Shown here in pieces: positions 23,648 to 32,611 of a stretch of DNA of 64,000 nucleotides. The stretch spans positions 92,126,845 through 92,190,844 of the forward strand of contig JAVIAB010000124.1 in the NCBI GenBank assembly GCA_032433765.1, in the 5' to 3' direction. The notes beneath the pieces are model-generated. The model worked only from the letters and a program-made list of their open reading frames with translations, made no database searches and was not told the origin of the DNA. How positions within the stretch are numbered: the first letter of the stretch is position 1; every line of letters starts with the position of its first letter. Made by a program: the position numbers and the translations under genes. This stretch comes from Megaustenia siamemsis. Taxonomy: Eukaryota; Mollusca; Gastropoda; Stylommatophora; Ariophantidae.

Positions 23648-26600
23648 GGAAATGACAATGTTAAACGTATAATGTCATATTTATTGTGTATACAATTTCA
23701 AATATGTTAATTCATCCGTCTTCTTCTTCGTTTCCGTCTCCTCAGATCAAAACAAAACAAGCAAAATATAACAAGGGAGGGTTTAGGGGAAGGGGTGTTT
23801 CTAGTGCTGATTTCTTTACTTACATATATGTGTTATTGTTCTTTATTGTTACTGCCGAAGGCCTACTGAGTCGCAACGTCGTTCGATTTTGTGTTGTCCA
23901 CATGTTGACACATAAAGGAGCCTCGATAGATCAGTGGTTAGTGAACTGGACTACAAAGGACTAGAGGTAGTGTCCGAATCTAACCGACGACTTCCGGGTT
24001 CACCCAGCCTTAAATGGGTACCGGATTATTTTCTGGGAAAGTAAAGCGGCATGGGCGTGATACCGACCACATTACCCCAAAAATCATGTCCCGAAGGTCT
24101 GTAAAATGTATGGTCACTAACACCATATTCCCTATACGCCATTGGCGTGACGGAGGGGCTTTCCTTTTTAATATTACTTACATAAAGCTGTAATCATACA
24201 TTTTTTCCTCCTGTTAAAAAATGTATCCTCCCCCTCCTAAATATATCGCAACAATGATGTCCATCCAGTTTGATTATCTTGCGACCGTCCTTTTTCAATG
24301 TGCCCTATGTTTAGCCTATAATTTTTATCAATGATTTCGCCGTTATACTTCTTGAGGACTTGGACTTCTCTTAACTGATTGTATTTATCTAATTATTTCA
24401 TAATAATCCGAATAGGTATGTTTATATATGTTGTCATTATAGTTACGACTGTTATAATCCTCAATATAGTAATAACTAGCAAGATAAGAAAATTCGTAGG
24501 TTTATCCTAATTTTCCAGGTTTCCACATAGCGATAACTAACAAAGTCTGCAACATAGAAGAACATCCTAGCGCGATAAAGGCAACATATGTTCATTTTTT
24601 CCAGGTTTATCATTGTCTGACCTTGGCATTCTGGTCACAATGATGTGGTCAGCGTTGTGTTTATCACCAACATTCATAGAAGCTGATTTGCCATTTGATC
24701 CCCATGAATTTTGCTACATGACATCTGCGATGGTTCACTTTTCTTTTACAAGAATTAATAGCTGTACCACGGCCATGATAACTCTGGAAAGATGTTTGTG
24801 TATAACCGCTCCTTTACAGGTAGTGATTTTAAATTATTCGAGACATTTCCTGTTACATTGTTGTTGTATTTTTCCCTGTTCTTTTAATGTCACATCCTCT
24901 CTGTGGCTTTATTCACCTTTAACTTATATTAATATCTTCAAAGTTCCAATATTCATATAAGACTGTCAATTTATGAAGAAACGACCACATTACACTTGGA
25001 TTAGTTTTCTCAATGAAAATGAACAGGTAAACAAAATGCATGCTGATCGATTCTCTATGTTTCTACTTACACACTATCACGACTTGTTTATCATCTGTTG
25101 TTTTCTATTTTTATCGAGCTTTAATCCCGAATCTCAGTATTACATACGTGCATAATCTTCACTTGATATGCCAATCTACAAATTAAAAAAAAATCCCAGA
25201 TTTATGTAGCCAGGTAGTAGTGTCCTCTATAAATAGGAGAAGTGTGTCGTCTTTTTCTCTCCTCTTGTCTGCGAGATACTCTAGGGTTAGGTGAGGCATC
25301 CGTTTAGACCTCACCTCTCGGGACAGGGTTACGGGAATCGAACCGATGTTGTATTGAGCTGAGGGAGCAGCCAGAAGTTATTACTGATTATGCTTCCCAC
25401 TCTACCACGATGATCACAAGTGTAAGACACAGGCTACAATCACAGACTAGTAAAGTCTCTGCCTCGAAGGAACGATACAACATCCAGCAACGATACAGAT
25501 TTAAAATACATGCCAGTCAGTATACCAATAATATAACAGTAGTATACCAGTCAGTATACAAATAATATAACAGTAGTATACCAGTCAGTATACCAATAAT
25601 ATAACAGTAGTATACCAGTCAGTATACCAATAATATAACAGTAGTATACCAGTCAGTATACAAATAATATAACAGTAGTATACCAGTCAGTATACCAATA
25701 ATATAACAGTAGTATACCAGTCAGTATACCAATATATAACAGTAGTATACCAGTCAGTATACCATATAACAGTAGTATACCAGTCATATACCAATAATAT
25801 AACAGTAGTATACCAGTCAGTATACCAATAATGTAACAGTAGTATACCAGTCAGTATACCAATAATGTAACAGTAGTATACCTGTCAGTATACCAATAAT
25901 ATAATAGTAGTTTACCAGTCAGCATACTAATAATATAATAGTAGTATACCAGTCAGTATACCAATAATATAATAGTAGTATACCAGTCAGCATACCAATA
26001 ATATAACAGTAGTATACCAGTCAGTGTCTGGAGAAGACAGACAGAAGCACAGATGAAGATGATGGGCAAGATATGGAATGATCTTAAAAGAATGGCAAGA
26101 AACAGAACGACTTGGAAAGTGTTTGTTGAAGACCTATGCTCCACTTGGAGCTAAAATAGGTAGAAGAAGAAGCAGATTGAGTTATTGCGTTATTGAGTTA
26201 TTTGCGGGTCATCATCGTTGCACTCCGAACATGTCCATAGGTGCTCAGATCCCCTTCTCAGCAACTCCCGCAGTGTCCAGCGACTGACGACTCCAGTTCT
26301 ATGTTGGTTGATAAGTCTTCTTACACGGCCACTTAGTTTCTCATTTCTGGCTGTGCCCGAAGACTTCAGGGGAATATGGCGCCCTATTCACTGGCTTCTT
26401 CAGAGGACTCACAGATAGGTAAAGGTAAAGTACGAGACTTGAACCGGCGTCTTAGCACGCGAGTTTACACCCATATGTGCTCGGCCGCTTATCCAGAAAT
26501 GTTCGGAGAATTCTGTATAGTGTCGCCTCAAGCATCGAAACTCAGATGGGAAGCGACATTCCTCACCTTCCCAGGGTAATACCTTGGTACCCATTTCTGC

Positions 26601-29600
26601 CAACGGCTGGGTCGACTGTGGGTGTATTTTTTTTTTCCAACCACGAGTACAATTCACACTCCTCCCAGCGGGGGAATCGAACACGGGATGTCCGAACGTC
26701 GGTAGTCCAGTCGGGTAAGTGCTGATTTATAGTGAACTTTTCTGTTTATTTGTTTGTTTTTTTATTGATATTTGAAGGGATCATGTGATTGTACGCGCTT
26801 TCTATTTGATGTAAATCACTTTGCTTCTTTTGATTCATTGCATTTTGTTACAATTTCTTTATTTGATCACTTATACTCATCCTTGTTGTTGATGCGCTAT
26901 TGAACGCGTCAAAAAATGGCGGTTTGTTTTCGCCAGTCTGTCGTCAAGGACGCGTAATTCATTTAATTTGTAAAAGGTTCACAGTGTATCCGCGTGCTAC
27001 AGAGCTATTTACTGGAGTTGGCCAGTTTATAACGTGGAAACGGGTTCTGGACCATGAGACTGAGTAAGTGCACGTGAGTCTAGACCATCCACATCATCGA
27101 CGTTCAGCGACTAAATCATCTATGATACTAAGACGACGGTAAGAAGAAGATACCAGTCAGTATAACAATAATATAACTGTAATATACCAGTCAGTATGTC
27201 ATTAATATAACAGTATAACAATAATATAACTGTAATATACCAGTCAGTATGTCATTAATATAACAGTATAACAATAATATAACTGTAGTATACCAGTCAG
27301 TATGTCATTAATATAACAGTATAACAATAATATAACTGTAGTATACCAGTCAGTATGCCATTAATATAACAGTATAACAATAATATAACTGTAATATACC
27401 AGTCAGTATGTCATTAATATAACAGTATAACAATAATATAACTGTAGTATACCAGTCAGTATGTCATTAATATAACAGTATACCAATAATATAACTGTAA
27501 TATACCAGTCAGTATGTCATTAATATAACAGTATACCAATAATATAACTGTAATATACCAGTCAGTATGCCATTAATATAACAGTATACCAATAATATAA
27601 CTGTAATATACCAGTCAGTATGCCATTAATATAACAGTATACTAATAATATAACAGTAGTATACCAGTCAGTATGTCATTAATATAACAGTATACCAATA
27701 ATATAACAGTAGTATACCAGTCAGTATGCCATTAATATAACAGTATACCAATAATATAACTGTAATATACCAGTCAGTATGCCATTAATATAACAGTATA
27801 CTAATAATATAACAGTAGTATACCAGTCAGTATACCAGTAGTATATGAGCAAGTAGTGGGGTGTAATGCACACTCCTATAAGGTATGACGACAGCTTTAC
27901 CACAACAGGAACACAACAAAATATTGACGTTTCAGCCTGCATGCGGCTTTCTTCAGAGAACGAGAACAAAGACAAAACACTATGGGGCACAGGTAAATAT
28001 TTCTACTCCTACGATGATTGGGACAGGTAAGTTTGGGAGAAATGTACGGATGGATAAGAGATGAGATGATGAAATGAGAGAGAGATATGTGATACATACT
28101 GGAGGATAGGTGAAATGTGGAAGTATAAGTTTATCTAGAGAAATTATAATATATAAAGGTGAGACAGCCTGTAGGCAGGATTAGTCCGCTCCCAGTGAGA
28201 GATGGCAGTCAAATGCCAGAGGAAGGACCTACTCGTCCCGTAGTTATAATTAGTCACGTGATTATACCGGAGCCTCGATAGCTCAGTGGTTAGTGAACTG
28301 GACTACAACAGACAAGGGGAAGGTTTCGATCCCAACCGACGGCTTCCGGGTTCACCCAGCCTTAAATGGGTACCGGATTTTTCTGGGAAAGTAAAGCAGC
28401 ACGGGCGTAATACCGACCACATTACCCCAAAAATCATGTGCTGAAGGTCTGTAAAATATAGGGTCACTAACACCATATTTCCCTATACGCCACTTGGCGT
28501 GACGGGGGGTACTTTACTACTTTACTTTCTTACGTGATTAGACCGGAGGTCATACTGGTTGTGACGCAGCCAAGTGTGATACAGACAAAGACTGGTAAGC
28601 AATGAGTCTTTCGTGTGCATTGCGGTGATGCCTTTTTCTTTATTGTTACCATTACTTCTCTCTTTGTGTTATTAAGGCTGAGTCCTTTATTTTTGCTTTC
28701 CTTTACTATAATGTCTAACATTTCTTGCAACTCATTACCCTCTTAGCAATTAAGAATGTATATTCAGCATATATAATTACATCAACTTATATGAGATTAT
28801 TTATATTATGACCTCCAATTGTTATTACAGGCATGCCCCTTATGGATCCCAAAATAATTTTGACTATAAATATTAGATACATCTGGTTACAGCACACAAC
28901 CTTGCCGAACGGCCTTTTTTTTGACGGAACATTTCCAATTGATTTCCAGTTCTTATGGTCGCTGTTAGTTGCCAGTACATGTTCTTTATTATATTTAGCA
29001 TTTTGATGACTACGTTTATGTCTACTAAAATTTTGATTATTTCTTGGTTCTTTACTTTGTCAAATGCGTTGGTATAATCTATAAAATATAGGTATTGATC
29101 TGTTTTCACCTCTATGGCTCTATTTGTATTGAAGACCTTATGATGTATATGGCATTGCTCGTTCCTCTACCTCCAACAAAACCACATTGTTCATTACTAA
29201 TTTCTGGACTGATTCTGTTTCGCACTCTTCGCATGATGATTCTTAGTAATATCATGGTCACGTGACTTATTGTGCGATGATCATCGCATTCAGTCGCACC
29301 AGATTTCTTTGGTAGGGCTATGAATATTGATTTGAGCATGTCGTCTGGTATATATTGTATATGTTGTAGATATCATTCAATATTTTTGTTATAATTTCTA
29401 TTCCAGAATCACCTATGGCTTCAAACTCATGTTTAGTTATATTATGTGGTCCAACAGCTTTTCCTGTTTTCATATTACGCAAGGCGTCTTCCACTTCTTA
29501 TTTGGGTACTTCTTGTCTTTTTCCCATTATTCTTAATATTTACTTCTGTTCGTTCATCATTATAAAGATCTTTAGTGTATTCTGTCAATCTTTTCCTTAT

Positions 29601-31225
29601 GCTTTCTTGTTCAATCAACAATTCACCTTCCTTTACTCTTAAACATCCCGTTTGTGATTGCGTTTTTATTCCTGTTAAATCGTCAGTGTGTTGTATATAG
29701 CTTTGGCATCTCCTTTTTATTACGTTTCACTTATTGGGACAGGTAAGTTTGGGAGTTACTTTTTTTGACCATGTTTTGATTTTCCATTTGTTTACGATCA
29801 ATGATGATATCGTATGACAGGGAACAGTTGGCTGTGTTCATTTTATACGCAGTTTCGTCTTATGTCTTTCGGCGTGTGCTGAGACTGCTACGATGGGGAC
29901 TACAGTTACCTTTCTTTGTTTGGTAGATGAGATATTAATTCGGATGACTACGCTGGCACGGGCGGTTGAGCAATTATGGATTTTAATTCGTTTGCAGTGA
30001 TACCGGGGCCATAACCTAAGAACCAAATAACGTTTCAATCTCTTTGCATCTCTGCTTTAGCCATGCTTCTTTTGCTACGTTGCATTTTATTACAATTTCT
30101 TTATTCAGTCTGTTATACTCATCTTTGTTATCTGTATTTATTCTTCTTGTATCCATAAGCTGTAAAATGTCATCCATCTTTCATCCATTTCTTCTTGAAT
30201 TTGTCCTCATTGGTGGTATGAACTATTTTGATGTTTACGGCATTGGTTAATTTAGCATTTCCCACGGTTCATATATAAAGGTATTAACATTGAAAACTGT
30301 GAGGAATAAATCATAGAAAGTTTTTAAATCACCTTGTTTAATTTAAAATATTTATGAACTCTTGTCTATTCACTCACTGATTTAGAAATGTTATAAACGT
30401 TTCACCAATACTGAAGATACTAAAGATTCTGCCCGTCTTCAAATATTGTGAACATGTAGTCGCAATTGTACTAAAAAGATAATATAGATATTAGTCTTTT
30501 CTCAGAAACATTGCCATTACATTACCATTACATTACCATTACATTGCCATTACATTGCCATTACATTACCATTACATTGCTATTACAATGTGACTTACTA
30601 TTTTCTTTTTCAGGTTAAACAAATGATCACACCAAAACGAGTGACTGCGATCATTGTCTGTATATTCATCATCTTCTTCTGTAGTGGCTCCCCTGTTTGG
30701 GTCGTCAACAGTCTAGGATTAAAATATTTCCCTTTGAGAAACAAAACTCTTGTTGGTATTATCTCCAGAGTGGACCGGCAAAACATTGAGATTATAAGCT
30801 TTGCCATCAACAACTTCTTCATCCCGTTCTGTACCTTTGTGATCATCGTTGTCTGCACGATAATTCTTTCACTGAAACTTAGAAGCCAATCAAAGTGGAG
30901 TCAGGAATCAATCAGCGGTTCACACGTTGACAGAGTCTCCATGCGTAACGAGAAAGCTGCTAGAATGGTTGTGATCATTTCCACTTTGTTTATTATTTGT
31001 TTTGCTCCCATTTGTGTGATAACGTTAGCACTTGGATGTCAACCGCAGTTGTCAATTAACGGAGAGTATTTTTATATTTCAGTAATACTTGCAGGAATTG
31101 CTTACACAATGGAGAGTTTGAATTCATCAATAAATATATTTATTTATCACCGCATGAGCAGTAAATACAGAAGGAATTTTTGTGATCTATTTTGCCTACA
31201 TGCAGAAAAATATAGGGACAAATGA
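23165..31225 (+). CDS. Chemosensory-type GPCR, gene 2, complete, three exons (join 23165..23339, 24605..24819, 30614..31225)
   Basis: The join gives an intact 333-aa receptor with the same exon lengths (175, 215, 612), intron phases and motifs as gene 1: FGVATNIINIICF in TM1, LSLSDLG in TM2, ERC after TM3, the NKT sequon in extracellular loop 2, CFAP in TM6 and NSSINIFIY in TM7. Differences from gene 1 concentrate in the extracellular ends, the third intracellular loop and the C-tail (HAEKYRDK). Intron 1 (1265 bp) carries a SINE. Intron 2 is 5794 bp and is filled with two satellite arrays, SINEs and LINE pieces, yet the splice sites and frame are intact, so the gene looks functional. Linking exons 2 and 3 across 5.8 kb is inferred from order, phase and the lack of competing exons. 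Confidence 0.85.
23608..23642. repeat. (GA)n microsatellite in intron 1 of gene 2
   Basis: At the same intron position gene 4 has (GA)n at 63282-63336, and gene 1 has a degenerate GA-rich tract at 11640-11690. Confidence 0.85.
23917..24175 (+). mobile_element. tRNA-headed SINE, family 1, in intron 1 of gene 2
   Basis: The head GGAGCCTCGATAGATCAG has one change in the A box. The body is intact. ACATAAAG occurs on both sides. Confidence 0.85.
24605..24819 (+). CDS. Gene 2 exon 2 (TM2-TM3)
   Basis: This is a 215-nt exon with acceptor TTTTTTCCAG and donor GTAGTGATT. It encodes LSLSDLG, the extracellular cysteine (HEFCYMT) and the ERC motif. Confidence 0.87.
25247..25497. repeat. SINE-like insertion in intron 2 of gene 2 (shared with gene 1)
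   Basis: Paralogous to 12846-13087, at the same distance after exon 2. Confidence 0.6.
25515..26028. repeat. 34-bp satellite, about 15 copies
   Basis: The unit is built from ATACCAGTCAGTATACC plus AATAATATAACAGTAGT. It lies in intron 2 of gene 2. Confidence 0.9.
26029..26170 (+). mobile_element. LINE 3' fragment, family C
   Basis: Matches the 3' coding end of the LINE at 38431-38934 (WNDLKRMA; RTTWKV), followed by GGAGCTAAAA. Confidence 0.65.
26200..26410 (-). mobile_element. Nimb/I-like LINE 3' fragment
   Basis: Matches 55690-55870 and the end of the element at 38968-40930 (GTGCTCAGATCC block next to an ATCATC tail). Confidence 0.6.
26411..26735 (-). mobile_element. SINE-like repeat, family 2, with tRNA-like head
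   Basis: Read on the minus strand, the head near 26735-26660 has B-box-like GTTCGATTCCC and the tail is ACTTTACCTTTACC at 26411. Confidence 0.65.
27152..27840. repeat. 53-54-bp satellite, about 13 copies, related to the 34-bp array
   Basis: Each unit starts with the same ATACCAGTCAGTATG half and adds an alternate CATTAATATAACAGTATA segment. Confidence 0.88.
27841..28100 (-). repeat. Interspersed repeat with hammerhead-ribozyme-like core (copy 2)
   Basis: Inverse of 5400-5690. On the minus strand CTGAAGA (27956-27950) and GAAAC flank a perfect AGCC/GGCT stem with a GCATGCA loop, then GTC at 27928-27926. Confidence 0.6.
28269..28530 (+). mobile_element. tRNA-headed SINE, family 1, with target-site duplication
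   Basis: The head starts GGAGCCTCGATAGCTCAG. The flanks ACGTGATTATACCGGA and ACGTGATTAGACCGGA differ at one base. Confidence 0.9.
28570..30246 (-). mobile_element. RTE-like LINE, family A relative, decayed and interrupted
   Basis: Minus-strand RT pieces CFVGG-type fingers (NEQCGFVGGRGTSNAIYI) and CFIDYTxAFDKV lie at 28873-29339. The linker region continues to 30246 with a 300-bp insertion at 29730-30029. Many frame breaks. Confidence 0.75.
29730..30029. mobile_element. 300-bp insertion R3 with 8-bp target-site duplication
   Basis: ACGTTTCA occurs at 29722-29729 and 30030-30037, and the LINE sequence reads on across the gap. Homologous to 58705-58990 (inverted), and partly at 17706-17742. 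No convincing terminal inverted repeats. Confidence 0.6.
30509..30590. repeat. Short CATTAC/CATTGC tandem repeat
   Basis: Six-bp units alternate CATTAC and CATTGC just before exon 3 of gene 2. Confidence 0.85.
30614..31225 (+). CDS. Gene 2 exon 3 (TM4-TM7)
   Basis: This is a 612-nt exon with acceptor TTTCTTTTTCAG. The frame is open to TGA. No canonical AATAAA was seen within about 100 nt of the stop. Confidence 0.89.
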   Translation, partial: VKQMITPKRVTAIIVCIFIIFFCSGSPVWVVNSLGLKYFPLRNKTLVGIISRVDRQNIEIISFAINNFFIPFCTFVIIVVCTIILSLKLRSQSKWSQESISGSHVDRVSMRNEKAARMVVIISTLFIICFAPICVITLALGCQPQLSINGEYFYISVILAGIAYTMESLNSSINIFIYHRMSSKYRRNFCDLFCLHAEKYRDK

Positions 31226-31792
31226 CTGCTGGATAACTAAATTGAACAAAAATATTTGAGAATTTGTATGAGCCTTGCCTAAAAGAACGCATTTACACAC
31301 AAAAAAACATTCAATGCTTATTATATATAACGCGGTATAGTTTATTGTGAAACTGAACATTCAACATCTGGTAATTTTCCTTCAAACGTTATTGTAGTAA
31401 AAAAAAAATATAAAAAAAAAAACGCACACATCAGCGCCACATTCATGTTAAATGCGATAACTCAATTATAAGAAGAAGGTGGCATTGCCTATCTTGGGTT
31501 ATACAACTTAATAACAACTAAATTCGCGTTGCGATAAATACAACAAAGAAGAGCTCTAATTTTGTGGGAATGCACGGCGATTCAATGGAACGAGAGGCAC
31601 ATTAAATTTTGGTATTTAGAGCATACCACAAAAGATGCAAACATTTTGTTTTTAAATAGGACAATATACGATCATAAATTAAGAATAAACCTTCAGTAAG
31701 CTGAAGAAATTTTACAATATAATGTCTGCAGTTATGAGGTCATATATGTATGTATCTGTCGACTGTGTGGCTACCGAGAAAATATTACAGCC
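31226..31792. other. Gene 2 3' flank, no gene seen
   Basis: AT-rich with two A-runs near 31400. No canonical polyadenylation signal close to the stop. Confidence 0.35.
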
Positions 31793-31803
31793 ACTGTCAC
31801 CTG

Positions 31804-32355
31804 TGGGAGATGCACCACAGAAATAAAAAGCAGAATAGCTCAGGCCAAAATAACATTTCAGAAAATGAAAAATATCTTATGAAACAACTCTATGTCAATA
31901 AAAATGAGAAAGAGAGTTCACCAGTGCTATATAGAACCAATTCTGACCTATGGAAGCGAATCATGGACAGTAGACAAACAAATGAAAAGACGGTTAGAGG
32001 CCACAGAGAAGGGATTTCTCAGAAGAATGTTGAAAGTTCCCTGGACAGATAAAAAGACCAATGAGGAAGTTCTCAAAGAGGCCAACACAAAAAGGGAGCT
32101 CTTAAAAAACATCAGAAAGAAGCAATCAACATTTTTCGGGCACATCATGAGAAGAGGAAAGTTGGAATACTTGGTTACAACTGGCAAAATAAAAGGAAAG
32201 AGAGATCGCGGACGACAAAGAGAGAAAATACTGGATAGCTTGGTGTCATGGCATGGAAAACAGTCAACAACAGAACTGATACGATGCACTGTACATAGAA
32301 GATTGTGGAGGGACATGATCGCCTACGGCAACCGGCAGGGTACATGATGATGATG
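31804..32355 (+). mobile_element. RTE-like LINE, family A, 5'-truncated, 11-bp TSD
   Basis: Open frame 31892-32347 (151 aa) encodes the C-terminal part after RT (KRVHQCYIEPILTYGSESWT; FFGHIMRRGKLEYLV). It ends in a TGATGATGATG tail. ACTGTCACCTG flanks it perfectly at 31793-31803 and 32356-32366. Confidence 0.88.
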
Positions 32356-32366
32356 ACTGTCACCTG

Positions 32367-32564
32367 CTGTCCTTGTAAGATGCTAATAAGAAGTCTGAGG
32401 TCAAGGTCTTTGACGGTCTTACTTAATTCGTGCTTTTGATCTAAGCTATCTTCAGTGTCTTCACTGGAATATGGCTGACATGCCTTAAACTGCGGAACGT
32501 GCTGAGGAGGGTATCTGAGCACTAGGAAGTTGTCGGTTGTGAAATAAACATCTGTTGGCTAAAC

Positions 32565-32597
<33 letters not shown>
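32367..32597 (+). mobile_element. Poly(A)-tailed retroposed sequence of unknown origin
   Basis: AATAAA at 32543-32548 is followed after 19 nt by 30 A residues (32568-32597), the mark of a reverse-transcribed polyadenylated RNA. The sequence presumably continues left of 31793, since LINE A was inserted into it. No protein recognised. Confidence 0.5.
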
Positions 32598-32598
<1 letters not shown>

Positions 32599-32611
32599 GT
32601 TCTTAAATGTT
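32598..32611 (+). mobile_element. Left remnant of LINE B (split by LINE F)
   Basis: The GTTCTTAAATGTT here continues at 38202 if LINE F is removed. The match is to 17468-17482. Confidence 0.5.

Noticed and set aside
30509..30590. Regulatory repeat controlling splicing of gene 2 exon 3
   Set aside because: A plain microsatellite; genes 1 and 3 have nothing like it and there is no evidence for a function.
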